A stretch of DNA of 64,000 bases from assembly GCA_949361645.1 (NCBI GenBank), contig OX442416.1:18346323-18410322 (forward strand), given 5' to 3'. This document shows positions 44,050 to 56,642 of this stretch, in pieces. Source of the DNA: Spongilla lacustris. Lineage: Eukaryota; Porifera; Demospongiae; Spongillida; Spongillidae. Numbering within the stretch: the first letter of the stretch is position 1; each line of letters starts with the position of its first letter. The position numbers and the translations under genes are program-made. The notes beneath the pieces are model-generated. The model did no database searches, was not told where the DNA came from, and saw only the letters and a program-made list of their open reading frames with translations.

Positions 44050-45070
44050 TACATCCGCCACTGGCCTAAAAAGAATAGTTACGTAGTAAAATCATTGCCT
44101 TGCACATGATAATATTATTGGGCACATATCCTTATATGGCTCGTCTTTGTCCCGTATCAGTGTTTCGCTTGTCCGCTTCAAATTCTATATAGAAAGATAG
44201 CATTTACAAATGTGGATATGCACGCACCCTTTTGAAAAAGTAGCAACAGAAAACGCACGTTTCCCAGCTGTCATACTCATAGAGCCATATCACGTGGTCG
44301 AATATAGAAAGTTATAGGGCCTTACTTCGCCATAAGTGTCTGTGATGCCTTGGTTTTCCTGAAATAGACACGTACGGTAGTAACGTTTAATGTCCATCGG
44401 ATAGACATAGACCACTCCGCGTTTGACAGACCATAATCTTGAAACCAGGCTTGAAACGGCCTAGCTAGGACTTAGAAGCTCTATATTAGTATCCCAAGCC
44501 AACGAAAACCCAAACAAAGTACATACCAAATTTGCGCGCAGTGGAGTTTGTTACTTCCAACTGGGCCAGAACTGAACGCCATAGTTTAATTGTCATCCGC
44601 GGGCGGTTTTTAATTATTTTACAACCAAACATGTACCCTGATGACCAAAAGTGCCCCAGGAACCCAGGGAAAGAAGCCTATGGGCATATATACCTGCTAG
44701 AAAGTTGCCTGGATCATTTTAGTATCTTCTGAAATCTGTATAACTTACCTTCCTATCTTCAGTTCAGAGCAAAATGAAGAATAGTGATGAAAAATCATTA
44801 TTAAAATAGCCATTTTCCATACATCTCTATGGGAATGTACTAATTCTTCTGAGGAACCCAGCAGAAGGGGCTAAAAATTACACCAACCCAGAAGAGTGAA
44901 AGGTTTTTATGCTATCCATCATTTGAGTCCTGTAAACTTTTACTACCGGCTTTCTCTGATATATGGCATTCAAAAATTAACTTTATCCCATACATTCCTA
45001 TGGACGCGTGCGCGGGAAATGTGACGGACGTTTGCAAAATTGGCCAGGAATTGCTAATGAGCGTCCGAAA
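44050..45070. other. No gene recognised
   Basis: Mostly AT-rich. Two short stretches near 44810 and 44985 share CCATACAT(C/T)(C/C)TATGG-like sequence, probably an old repeat. Confidence 0.3.
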
Positions 45071-46589
45071 TTTCTCGCAATGACTCGATTTTCACTGCGT
45101 TTCTCTAGTAACAACTCAATTTTTGAATCAATGCAAACGCATATTTCCGCCATATTAATATTTCAATGTTTCAATTTTTTGAAACCTTGAAAAATTGCTT
45201 TTCTCTCCAAAGTTTCATTGTTTCATTAGCTTCAATTCACGGACTTACTCGATTTCGACTGCATTTTTCTAGTAATATCTCAATTTTCGAATCAATGCAA
45301 ATGTACATTTCCGCCATACTAATTTTTTTGAATAAATGCAAATGTACATTTCCGCCATATTAAAATTTCATTGTTTCAATTTTTTCAAACCTTGAAAAAT
45401 TGCCAGAGTTTCATTGTTTCATTAGCCTCAATTCACGGACTTAATCAGATAAACGATAAACCTACGTTGTTCTCGCAAGATACAATTAATAATTGCATGC
45501 CCTTGTGAGTTCCGCCAATTCCCTTGTGCTTGAATCACAGAGTGCCACACTTTTCTCCTCTTGGGGATGTGGAGTCCATTTCTTCGTCCATCCATGGCAA
45601 GACAGCCCTCGTTCAGGTCATGGGGGATAGGATGAAACACCTTTGCACTCATGAAAGCCTCTTATATACTGCTCCGCAATGCATTTGTGCTACAGATATC
45701 ATGCACCTTTGTCACCAAGTCTCCAACTTTATGACAATGAACCTTCTTAATGACTGTGCTGGTCCTCCTCCTTTTGGCTCTATGTCACATCGACAGAAAT
45801 CATGGGATCTACCAAAGGTTCTCACTTCCGTTGTATAGCTGAACTCTTAGCCACTGCCTCTGATCCTGTGTCCGAGGCGAGGCTCCTATTTTATGCCACT
45901 ATATAGAACGCTTTACTGCATGCATGGTTACTTCCCTGGGTCTTCGCATGGATGATTACACTAGTATTCGCATGCATACCCATTGGGCTTTGTCAGGTTG
46001 CCACACTTTGCATCCCTCACCTCTGCATGCCATCACCGTGGATCAATTAAATGTGCATACATAGACACGTTCGCGGCACGCACGGGCTCAAATCAGTTGT
46101 CGTTTTAGCGCCGGTCACCAAGGCATGCACAGAGCATTGTGTTCTGCCAATGTTCCTTCTTGACGAGAGCCCTTCGGAAATGCATGCAGATCCATACTGC
46201 ACACTTTGCCAGTGCTACACTTAACGGAATTACAAGTCCCAAGCCATGTGCCAACTGAATGGCAGGCTCTGGCAGCTCGGCAATAATATCCGTTTGGCTC
46301 AATACTATACGTTGTTATAAGTATATGCATGCACATAATTTTAATTTGTTGAGTGTATTCAAGTTTATCCTGCACATAATTTGCATACATGTACATAGGG
46401 CTACATATTGCTAATTGGAGTGAATGTTAACAGGTGTGAGTTGTTCAGTTAGAGTGATATAGAACTTTATGTACTCAGTTAGAGGGATGCAATTACTATT
46501 AGACACTGCATAAAATATAGGTGATTAGCCAATGGGGTATTGAAGTTGAAATTCTCTGTCATGTTCAAGCATCAAGTCTCTTCTTTGTG

Positions 46590-46738
46590 CTAGAGGTCAT
46601 GACCAAAAGAGGATTGCAAAGTAAGTTCACCACCACTAGCAACAAATTCAGATACAGCAGATTCACAGTGCGGTAAAACTGCCTCTGGGAGTTTTACTGC
46701 CCTGCTGTTAGACTTCAGTTCATTAGGAATTCCTTTGT
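46590..46738 (-). CDS. Terminal exon, paralogue of 52152-52480
   Basis: After a CTTCACAG acceptor the exon reads KGIPNELKSNSRAVKLPEAV, then VASGGELTLQSSFGHDL and a TAG stop. The same start (KGIPSDLMSNSRAVKLP) and internal GGTITRDSHFGQDPLAG are in the exon at 52152-52480, entering in the same phase, so the two are paralogous 3' exons. This one stops about 55 codons earlier. Function not recognised. Confidence 0.5.
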
Positions 46739-47264
46739 CTGTGAAGGAAAAAAAAATCGCAAAGCAGTATATAATTTATAAGTGATGCAGCCTATAGAAA
46801 TAAAAGAGTTATTAAACCCCCCTGATCCCGCACAGTGCCATCAGTTAAAAGATTAGGATGCCTTGTTAGACATGAAACAAACTGTACACAGATGGAGTAT
46901 CATGGAGCTTTACTATTACATTACTCATAGCAATGACAAAATCATATAGCAAATAATCACTGAATGCAAAAGGTTCATGGATTATATTATCAAACATACA
47001 TGCATGCATGAGGTCCCAAGATAGTGTATAATATCTTTTCCATTATACATTACTTCTCTTATTTTTGATCACTTAAAACAATATATAAAAATAATTATTA
47101 TATATATTTTGATTTCTAATACATACAGATTAAATGATATTACAACAAGAACACTATGATTATAAATAACACCTCTAGTTTGAGATATTCACAATATATG
47201 TTATATCATGAAATATGTTACCTGCAAATAAACATATGAATAAATAAAACACAAAGTTATGTTG

Positions 47265-47481
47265 AAGAACTACTTGTATCACCCTCCTGGATGATATATC
47301 CACCCTTAAAAGGAGGGACTGGGTATTTGCAAGCACTGAAGTTAAGTTCAGGCGGCCGTACAGGTTGCAGACCATCTTGGATTTGGGGGTATTGGTCCTT
47401 GTGACAAGGTATGATGCAAGTCTTGAGAAAGCTTGAACAACTTCCTTGCCCCCAAGCTCCATATGACTCCACCATCACCAC
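47265..47481 (-). pseudogene. RLE-type LINE C-terminal relic
   Basis: Minus-strand frames read VMVESYGAWG and, shifted, KEVVQAFSRLASYLVTRTN, PKSKMVCNLYGRLNL, matching the ETYGNWG ... IYGRLNV tail of the protein at 39.5 kb. One frameshift is evident. Confidence 0.6.
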
Positions 47482-49359
47482 ATATGCATGTATAATAATA
47501 GTAATAATATTATGTTTGCAGCATGCACTTTAAGTGTTAATGGTTTTTAAATATTCTCCATCATATATACATGCATAGGTGTGTACTTGCTTTCTCAATT
47601 CAATTGAAACTGGCCATTTTCACAGATATTTTGAATGCCTTTTGGCAGCGCAGTTTGATCTATATACGCGATTAGTTTACATGTGACTGGACATGCTTGG
47701 TTGTCTAGCTGCAAGCTCTCCATGCAGAAAACTGAAGGAGAAAAGGATGGATATGTGCATGTGCTTTGGGGATCAATCTATACGAATGGAAGTGTGCAAT
47801 GCGGTAGTTGCGTTGTCATTATACAACGCTGAGTTTTGACCAGCATTTGCGGGATCGCGAGCTGGGCTATAGGTGTTATATGGATCAAGAGACACTGCGG
47901 CTTTATAACTCAGGCCTTTTAAAAAGTGCCTTGTGTGGCACTAGATACTCCTACAAGCAATCCCTATTTGTATTAGCATAGTGCGCATGGTTGTGTTTCA
48001 ATGGAAAACACATAACTGATGAGATGTGTATACAGTACTAGTGATTCATATAATCGTATGATAGCATGCATTAGTCTGGGTACCCGACTGATCGGTTCCA
48101 CTATCATAGTGATAGTACGACAGTACCCATGCAGACTAAATATAGGCATGCATATGCGCGCATGTGTACATGCAGTAGCTACAACTACACAGTAAAAACT
48201 GATAGATGCATTTCACTTGAAACATTAATGAATAGGGCACTGCAACGCAAATATTGTAGTACCGGGCGAAAATTGTTGGTATAGATCCCATGCATGCATG
48301 CATGATTTCTGTCAATGTGACATATGGCCAAATGGAGAAGGTGCATTATGACCTAGCTGCAGACCATTCAGCGATGGCAGAATCCCATAGGGAGAGTGAT
48401 GACTCTTGAAAACGAGGTGGTAGTATGTTAAAGGTGAGTTCTCTACAACCCGCAAATGAAGCGTCTTGATGACGGAGTATAAGGCGGTGCCTTATTGCAA
48501 GGCCTCCGACTTTAGACTGAACCATGCACGGTCATTAAGAAGGTTAATTGGCATAAAGTTGGAGTTTAGGTGACAGGAAACAAGGTGATGTCCGTAACAA
48601 GTACATACATTAATTTGGGAATTGCAAATGCATTGCGGAGCAGTATATAAGAGGCTTTCATGAGTGCAAAGGTGTTTCATCCTATCCCCCATGACCTGAA
48701 AGAGGGCTGCCTTGCCATGGATGGACGAAGAAATGGACTCCACATCCCCAAGAGGAGAAAAGTGTGGCACTCTGTGATTCAAGCACAAGGGAATTGACGG
48801 AACTCACAAGGGCATGCAATTATTAATAGTATATATATCTTGCAAGAACAACGTAGGTTTATCTGATTAAGTCCGTGAATTGAGGCTAATGAAACAATGA
48901 AACTCTGGCAATTTTTCAAGGTTTGAAAAAATTGAAACAATGAAATTTTAATATGGCGGAAATGTACATTTGCATTTATTCAAAAAATTTAGTATGGCGG
49001 AAATGTACATTTGCATTGATTCGAAAATTGAGATATTACTAGAAAAATGCAGTCGAAATCGAGTAAGTCCGTGAATTGAAGCTAATGAAACAATGAAACT
49101 TTGGAGAGAAAAGCAATTTTTCAAGGTTTCAAAAAATTGAAACATTGAAATATTAATATGGCGGAAATATGCGTTTGCATTGATTCAAAAATTGAGTTGT
49201 TACTAGAGAAACGCAGTGAAAATCGAGTAAATCCCTGAATTGAATCTGATGAAACAGTGAAAAATTGAAGGGAAAAGCAATTTTTCAATGTATGAAAAAA
49301 TTATAACGTTGGAAATTCTCGAATGGCGGAAATATACACGGACCTACAATAATATTGTA

Positions 49360-49920
49360 ATTTTCAAATGTTCAATTTTTGGCAAAAATCATGCAATAGT
49401 GAGAGAATATCATAAATGAGCGGAGGATGGAGTAATGGATGTCTCAGAACCAGAACGTGCCACGAATGCACTCACCACGCCCTCTTCACGTATACGCCTA
49501 CTTTACACTTGGCGGAGAAGATGTACCGTAAGTGCGCATGCACTGAACATGTACCGGGGGTAGTAGACAAGTGTATTTAGTCAATGATCACTATGAGAAC
49601 GTGCCATGACACACCCTCTTCACATTTATAAGTACCGTATAACGACAACTCTCTTGCTTCTGTTCTGCACATAGGTATCCGTGGCTGAGGGGGGAGGGGC
49701 TATGTCCTCGTTCCCAGCCCACTTGAAGTTCGATGGCTACAAAATTCCCTGGGCCATGAATGTTACCAGACCTTTAGAGTCACGATCCCTTACCTGCCCT
49801 TCCATCCCTCGCTCTCTCCTTTCCTTCTCCCTCCCTTCCTTCTCCATCACTTCCCTTCTCTCCTTTCCTAGCTTCCCCTCCCTTCCTTCCCTCCCTCCCT
49901 CCCTTCCTACTATCCCTCCC
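49360..49920 (+). CDS. Possible short exon near 49680-49760
   Basis: After a TTCTGCACATAG acceptor the plus strand reads SSFPAHLKFDGYKIPWAMNV, which looks like protein, but no good donor follows and the frame soon enters the CCCT array. Upstream, GAACGTGCCA...CACCCTCTTCAC occurs twice (about 49451 and 49594). Family not recognised. Confidence 0.25.
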
Positions 49921-49929
49921 TCCCTTCCT

Positions 49930-50425
49930 TCCCTCTCTCCCTCCCTCCCTCCCTCCCTCCCTCCCTCCCTCCCTCCCTCCCTCCCTCCCTCCCTCCCTCC
50001 CTCCCTCCCTCCCTCCCTCCCTCCCTCCCTCCCTCCCTCCCTCCCTCCCTCCCTCCCTCCCTCCCTCCCTCCCTCCCTCCCTCCCTCCCTCCCTCCCTCC
50101 CTCCCTCCCTCCCTCCCTCCCTCCCTCCCTCCCTCCCTCCCTCCCTCCCTCCCTCCCTCCCTCCCTCCCTCCCTCCCTCCCTCCCTCCCTCCCTCCCTCC
50201 CTCCCTCCCTCCCTCCCTCCCTCCCTCCCTCCCTCCCTCCCTCCCTCCCTCCCTCCCTCCCTCCCTCCCTCCCTCCCTCCCTCCCTCCCTCCCTCCCTCC
50301 CTCCCTCCCTCCCTCCCTCCCTCCCTCCCTCCCTCCCTCCCTCCCTCCCTCCCTCCCTCCCTCCCTCCCTCCCTCCCTCCCTCCCTCCCTCCCTCCCTCC
50401 CTCCCTCCCTCCCTCCCTCCCTCCC
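49930..50425. repeat. CCCT tetranucleotide array, about 500 bp
   Basis: More than 120 nearly perfect CCTC units, flanked by degenerate CT-rich DNA to about 50815. It is a homopurine-homopyrimidine tract able to form triplex or, on the G strand, quadruplex structures. The Ser/Leu/Pro and Gly/Arg/Glu frames over it are artefacts, and its true length is uncertain. Confidence 0.95.
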
Positions 50426-50929
50426 CCTCCTTCCTCCCTTCCGTTTCCCTCCCCTCCCCCCACAGCCCTCTCCTCCCGCTCCATCCCCTCCCTTCAGAGT
50501 CACTCCCTGACTTCCTACCGTCTCATCCCCTGCCTCCCATCCTCATCCTACCCCTCTTTTACCATCACACCCCTCTTTCCCCTCTCCCTCCCTTCCCTCT
50601 CTTCCTACCTCCCTCCTCCTCCCTCTTCTTCCTCTCCTCCCTCCTGCTCCTCCCTCTCCCTCTGCCTCCTGCTTCCTCTCCCTCCTTCTCCTCCCTCTCC
50701 CTCCTGCTCCTCCCTCTCCCTCCTGCTCCTCCCTCTTCCTCCTGCTCCTCCCCCTCACTCTCTTTTCCCCTCCTCCCCTCCCCTTGCTCCTCCCTCCTCG
50801 TTCCCCTCCCTCCCTTTATTGTGTTGTTTCTTGTCTGCATTTTTAGAAAAAGCATGGCATGCTGGTATTTGGAATCAGGGCTCCAGCCTGTGCATTATGG
50901 TGGTGGATGTAACACAGCAATAGATGTTT

Positions 50930-52150
50930 AGGTTTACTACTGTACCTTGAAACATGGACCCCTAATGATTAGAATATCACACAAGTAGTTTATTAACAGT
51001 GACCAAATGGTGTTTCTCTATACGCTGGACAAAGAGGGCAAACCTGGTATCAAGAGCCGGTGACATTTCATATACATGTACGGTTCTTGTACATTTAATT
51101 TCATATGCAAGCTTGGTCGGAACCTGTCATCAAATGCGTTGGGTTTCCTGTAGTGTAGGAACATGTAGTAATTGTATTGTGCTGCATGCATCCGTACCGT
51201 ACGTGCATACCTGCAAGAGGTCTATATCTGCAGGATAACCCTCATGCTACTACACTGACTTTGACAAAAGTAAGTTGGCATGTACTTTCCCCCGCCCCCC
51301 TTCCATATGACCTATGCATATTGCCATGGCACCTATAAACACCAAAGACAGTTCTATCCATGCCCTTGAGTAGGGGGAAAACTTTCACTGTCCATTGCAT
51401 GTACATGTACCTATGTACACCTATCTATGTTTGGGCATGTGTAGCCAGTGACTCACTGTGTATGACACGTGCACACACACAGAGGTGATCCAGCATAGGC
51501 TGCAAGTAGCCATACTTATATCAGTTTCAACAGTGGCACATGCATCAGTCATAATGAAATTTAACTTGTTTGTTTTTGTGCGCGCTGAGAGCCTTTCATT
51601 ACAACAAATTAAATCTTGTTCAACACATTGGACAACAATCCAATTACACATTTTCACAAATGTTCATATTGCTTGTAATGATGAACATATCATAGCTGAA
51701 CCATCCATGAGAAGGTCACATTAATTGGAGTCTATTGAGGGGTAGAAAGGAATTGAGTACATAAAATGCCATGTAGTTGGCACACACACACAAGCGTTAA
51801 TGGATCCATGTATATATCTAATGGTGGGGAGGAGGGTGGATGCCAAATGCAGACTATGATGTCATACAAAAAATGTTGTGTGAGAGCAGGATTATTTACT
51901 CAGTTCAATCAAAGCCCTCTATATGTGATCATTTGGGCATCCATTCATGCTTGCATGTATTAAGCTAAACCTCATCTCAATGACCTAACTTTGTTTAATT
52001 CCTTCATTATTACATAATGCTACGAGTTTGTAATTTGCTTTCATACATGTAATATCAGCAGTGTTATGTGCAGGTAAATTAATGTTGATCTTCAGGAAAT
52101 AACCAATCATGTGCAATTTACATTATAACTTGATGAAAATATGATGCAAA
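50930..52150. other. No gene recognised
   Basis: No exon with convincing signals was found. A short reading before this, at 50843-50930 after CTGCATTTTTAG, is open in one frame to a TAG, but is not convincing. Confidence 0.3.
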
Positions 52151-52151
52151 T

Positions 52152-52480
52152 TCACTGGATAACAGCATTACTATTCGTATTAGAAACGTATAGTTCTTCT
52201 GTGAGCCTAATATACAATTTAAGACAGCTTTTATACATGTTGCAATCATTGTTGCAGTTAGTATGAAAAACTGGAGAAAGGTCAGGAAATTGCTGCTGAA
52301 TGCGTTCAGTAGTCAAGTGAATGTTTCCAGCCAGTGGATCTTGACCGAAGTGAGAATCCCGGGTAATTGTTCCTCCATTTTGTTCATAATATGTAATCAC
52401 TGTCTGCACATCAGGTATAGTGTCCGATGGTAGTTTAACTGCTCGGCTGTTTGACATGAGGTCACTGGGGATCCCTTTGC
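52152..52480 (-). CDS. Terminal exon of an unrecognised gene
   Basis: After a TTTATAAG acceptor the exon reads KGIPSDLMSNSRAVKLPSDT, VITYYEQNGGTITRDSHFGQ, PDLSPVFHTNCNNDCNMYKS and ends in TNSNAVIQ with a stop. It has several cysteines late. A paralogous, shorter exon is at 46590-46738. The hAT element starts 61 bp upstream, so its preceding intron was invaded. Family not recognised. Confidence 0.5.
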
Positions 52481-52541
52481 CTTATAAATAATGGATGATA
52501 AGCAAACATTGTTCACTCTCATGGAGTGATAGACTGGATGG

Positions 52542-54570
52542 TAGGGTGTGTAACCGGTTATTAGGTTATTCGGGTTATTCGGATATTCGCAAAAACCTAT
52601 CCGTTCGAATAGTAATTTAGCGTTACTCGGAAAAATCGATTATTGGATTTGTTCTATTCGAAATAACCGGTTTGTGAATCTCCATTCGGAGGTACTTAGG
52701 TATTCGTCGTCCGCATCGACAATTCGCCCATTATTCGAATACCTTTTTATGACGATATCCGAATACGCGTTTACGATATTACATGTACAATAATTACTTC
52801 TAAATAACGTCACTGTTGTTACTATAAATAAATACGTGGGGACGAGATCAAATACACGGGCAGTAATTCGAACTACATGTAGCCAAAAGACTCAGGAATG
52901 TTAAGGCAGCCTACACAAGAAAACATACTTACATGATGTTGACAATATGTCGACAAGTATGTTCATGATTACATCATTATGACATAATGCAAATCACTGT
53001 TTATTCAAGCATTGCGATCATACGGAAGATATTTTTGTAAAGCATTCATACCTATTGTCGTGCTAGGGTATTCTAGCGCTTAGATTTCGTATATGACGCA
53101 TAGATGTTTTGGCTTGACAATATAAAAGTTGCAACTGTCGAGCGGGAAAGTTCTGTTACGTCATATTTTATCGCCTTAAGAGGGTCGTTTGTGAAAAGCA
53201 AAACGGCGCTGTTGAAGACGAGGGCGGATAAGAGGACTTTTGTGCCTGGTATGTTACACGATGTTTCTATTGCTCATATATGCTTAGGATGTGATTGGAA
53301 CGTACTTGGTTCGCTAAATATAGTCGTGTTTATGTAAATACGCCGCCATTTTGAAAAAATACTACGCAGGATTGCTACGAAGGCTAAAGTACATCTTACA
53401 CAACCTAAGCGTAACTTTGTCCAGCGTGTAGGGTTCTAACATAATATGGCATTTATTGCTTGATCCGTGCATTGCTTTGTCACCGCCACTATCGCTCGAT
53501 GGCTAATTGTTACCAATACGTACGCTTGCAAGTAAACCTGAACAATCGAACAACACTATTAGGTGGACATATATATATAGCATTCTTAAGCCAAGTTTGA
53601 CGGCAATGCAACATGTTATATGGCTTTTACACTTTATGAAAGGTTAAATATGTACGGTCTGGGTACGAGACACGCGTAGGCTGCCTTAACACCCCTGAGG
53701 AGATCTCCCTCTTCACGTGTCATGACGACGGACAGCTCCAGCTGCAAATCAAAGTCAGTTCGCTTAGTGTATTTCGAACCAGCTGGCTTCTTGCATCAAT
53801 CTCTCTGAGCTGATATTGCCGCGATCGTACTAAGGCTTGCTTAGATACTAGGATTTTCAAAACTCGCGATGGTGAAATGGAGGCTGCATGGCTGTTGGTG
53901 CGTAAACGTCATCTGTGGTTCTATTCTTTTGGCATCAAGTGCGATGTGTACTACTGTAGACTGTAGGTACTAGTAAAGCTCAGCGTGGCCACGCTAACTT
54001 AGGTCGGGACACGCCCAACAAGGTATGTGGTTAGGCCAAGTGATTTAGGCCTATGTAGGTAGCTGTGGTTGTGTGCTGAGTGCATCTGGTGTGATGTGGG
54101 TAGCTGTGGATCCCTGCTGAGGCTACTGATCTGGTGTAATGTGGTTAGTTGTAGTAAGGTGTGATGGAGGTAGCTATGGTTGTGTACCTCATGAGGGCAT
54201 CTGGTGTGATGGGGGTAGGTGTGTTTGTGTGCTGAAGGCTTCTTGTGTGATGGGGTAGGTGTGCTGAGGGCATCTGGTGTGATGGGGGTAGGTGTGTTTG
54301 TGTGCTGAGGGTATCTGGTGTGATGTGGGTAGCTGTAGGAGGGTCTCTGGTGTGATGTGTACATTTAGGTGGCTCAATGAGCAGAAAACCTGAATAACCT
54401 AGGTATTCGGCTGGCAAATTGTCAAAACCTATTCGGAAAAATCGATTTTCTTTTTTCAAGTATTCGGAAAAATCGATTTTCAGATCCAGAAAAACCTGAA
54501 AAATCGATTAGTGTTTTAAAAGTATTCGGAAAAATCGATTTTCATTCTTCAGGGGAGGTTACACACCCTA
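52542..54570. mobile_element. hAT-type DNA transposon, non-autonomous, 2.03 kb
   Basis: The ends are perfect 14-bp inverted repeats, TAGGGTGTGTAACC and GGTTACACACCCTA, and the element is flanked by an exact 8-bp direct repeat CTGGATGG (52534-52541 and 54571-54578). An 8-bp duplication with TAGGG-type termini is the signature of the hAT superfamily. No transposase was found inside. The inner termini carry repeated ATTCGGAAAAATCGATTTT. An inner inverted repeat (CTCAGGAATGTTAAGGCAGC at 52891 and its complement ending near 53698) suggests a nested element. Confidence 0.9.
54000..54365. repeat. Minisatellite inside the hAT element
   Basis: Units of roughly 40-50 bp built on CTGGTGTGATGGGGGTAGGTGTG and GTGTGCTGAGGG, degenerate. 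The repetitive Thr/His/Pro frames on the minus strand are artefacts. Confidence 0.75.
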
Positions 54571-54585
54571 CTGGATGGATTATTT

Positions 54586-54676
54586 TTAAGGCCTCTCCCA
54601 CGCGATTTTCTGATATTCTTGTTCCTTCAGACGCAAGAAGACCGCACATTGTCTTTCATCCATACGTGGGACCAAC
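54586..54676 (-). CDS. Candidate exon upstream of the hAT insertion
   Basis: After a TATATATGCAG acceptor the minus strand reads LVPRMDERQCAVFLRLKEQE then YQKIAWERP and a TAA; a possible donor GTGGGAG at 54601 would shorten it. It lies just outside the hAT element on the side opposite the exon at 52152-52480, but phases do not join with either choice. Confidence 0.35.
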
Positions 54677-54889
54677 CTGCATATATAAATAGAAACCAGT
54701 TGTGTTTCTGGGGTATCAGTATGTTTTATTCAGTTGAGGTAATACAAAAAAATGTAACTGGAATATGTAATATATTACAATACTTCAGTCTCGCGTGACC
54801 CATTACCAGTATCAATGGCAACAGCTACTGACTGGTTAACATCTTCTTCCGAGAGCCTAGATGTCTTGTGAATATTTTTATGCCAAGTT

Positions 54890-55110
54890 GAACCGATGAG
54901 ACCGCCTGTTATATTAAGCAAGTTCTGCAAGTCTCTGCTTGGTTGTGAGGAGTGTGTTAACAGGTGTTATTCCTGGCCAGATGCTTTGACTAAGTGTTGT
55001 CCTCGGTGTTGCTCAGAGCGGGGCTACACAGAGACGATGCGTTTTCTGGTCTTCTGGGACTGGATGATTTGCTGGAGGGATTGAAGTGCCTGGAGGACAG
55101 TGACAAATGA
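54890..55110 (+). pseudogene. RING-like zinc-finger exon with frame break
   Basis: The reading RPPVILSKFCKSLLGCEECV, then TKCCPRCCSERGYTETMRFL resembles a RING-like C-terminal domain (CCxxLLGCxxCV ... CPxCRxxRGYxET) that I know from cnidarian and sponge proteins. The expected LLGLDDLLEGL follows, but in another frame, so one base has shifted near 55045. The missing final metal ligands and frameshift suggest a relic. Confidence 0.45.
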
Positions 55111-56430
55111 TCACATGCATGTGTTATACTATGTATGTGTACACTTGCTGAGTGCATTAATTAATACATTGACTGATTGCACAATAGTGAACCTATGTAA
55201 TAAAGAACCGATATTGTGTATTGATGCAAGCAGATGTGGTAGGCATACTTTAGCTTGATAATAATAGCACTATGTATATAGAAACTTCCCTTCATCACAA
55301 CTACACTCCTCTTACATGCATGCATAATCACCTTCATGGTGTCATGCAGTCTGTCTCCCTATATAATCCAGTCCAAACCACTGCTCAGCTGCAGCATTCA
55401 TTCCGCATCTGCAGTGGATGCTTTTAAAATGTCCAATGAAAACAATGTGTAATATTGCATGCTCCTGACTCAAATAGCAAAGTCGGTAGAAAGAAAATAA
55501 ATCTCATAGCTCATGTCACCATGGCAAGAAATAGTGAAGATCTAACACCTTATTTCCAGTGTTTAGTAAGTAGCTGACTTGGGCGAGGAAAATTTTGTAA
55601 TGCATGGGGACTTGAAAATGAATTTATATATAGACAACTTATTCATTCTACAATATACAGAAAAAAGTAAAGCACATCAAAATGTATCACTGTAGTCCAA
55701 CACAGCAGCATATATAAGCTAGGGTCATTATAAAAATATAAACCATTCATGTGTACATACCCCGGCATCACATGGTGTCTCTGCATGAGGATCAGATTGC
55801 AGTTCCACCTATAGAGTACAGTGCAAAACAAGGCCACTAAAGTTGTTTATGTATGTATACACATGTAGCACTATAGAGCAGTAATTGCAGCTGGTGCAGA
55901 TATTTTTTGGAGAATTAATTTGTACTTATTGTTGTATAACTATATAACACACACATATGAATGTTCATAGCACAGATGACACATGTGCATGCATTTAATA
56001 AATATCTTCAGTACTACTGTGACTTGTAACATAAGAAGCTGGGGTTAAATATATAAACCAATTCATAGCACCACGTGTACGAACATCTACATCACATGGT
56101 GTCTGCATGCATGCAAGGATCAGATTGCAGTTCCACCTATATGTATACAGTACAGCTGCAAAGTCATATCAAAACTACCTGCCATGTACTGAAGTTGCTT
56201 ATCACATGCAGACATACAGACAAGCATACACCTCCGAGTTGACTTTCTGCCAACATGCACGAAATGACAGTTCACTGAACTAGTGGTTTACATGTAAACT
56301 TGGCATCATCCTCATCCAAAGCAAAATTTAAAGTGATCATACTAAACAAAATAGGTCTATATTGCTGTATTATGAACTTTTTTTTTCATTTCCTACATGC
56401 AATAATAATGTTAGCAGATTGCTATTCCTG
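55110..56430. repeat. Diverged ~100-bp direct repeat; no gene
   Basis: CATCACATGGTGTCT, GGATCAGATTGCAGTTCCAC and CTATA...ACAGT occur in order at 55768-55820 and again at 56090-56150. No coding segment was supported. Confidence 0.5.
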
Positions 56431-56509
56431 CAATGACATCATTTCCTGTAGAGTTTTGTGATAAAAATAATAATATAATATATATATATATATACATTAG
56501 AGTGTCTGA

Positions 56510-56642
56510 GGTTGCAGACAGCATGCAACTGAGGTGCTTCACATGTAATTGTTGTGTGCATGCTGTGTTCATAGTACTGGAACACATGTATCATAACCAA
56601 CCATTATGCCATAACTGCCACACAGATCTCACCTACACATAG
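56510..56642 (+). CDS. Possible LIM-like zinc-binding exon
   Basis: After a GAGGTTGCAG acceptor the frame reads MQLRCFTCNCCVHAVF, LEHMYHNQPLCHNCHTDL and a TAG stop. CFTCNCC and LCHNC are spaced roughly as in the second zinc module of a LIM domain (CFxCxxC ... GxPYCxxC). The match is short and no other exon is seen, so this is tentative. Confidence 0.35.

Larger units (their letters stand above)
45074..49226. mobile_element. Long inverted repeat unit, arms about 0.7 kb
   Basis: Left arm about 45074-45770 and right arm about 48510-49226 are reverse complements. The outer parts contain a roughly 160-bp internal tandem repeat (CTCGATTTTCACTGCGTTTC ... CATTTCCGCCATA) and the inner parts CACTTTTCTCCTCTTGGGGA. 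The right side extends outward to 49345 with sequence also found at 41474-41600, the left does not. The core holds an exon-like segment and an RLE relic. Origin is unclear: a long-TIR transposon or an inverted duplication. Confidence 0.65.

Noticed and set aside
45524..45838. 104-codon frame repeated in the opposite arm at 48492-48788
   Set aside because: Repeat sequence shared by the two inverted arms; no recognised domain.
49681..50931. 416-codon plus-strand frame and 234/197-codon minus-strand frames
   Set aside because: They are translations of the CCCT array and its flanks; only short stretches before and after the array resemble protein.
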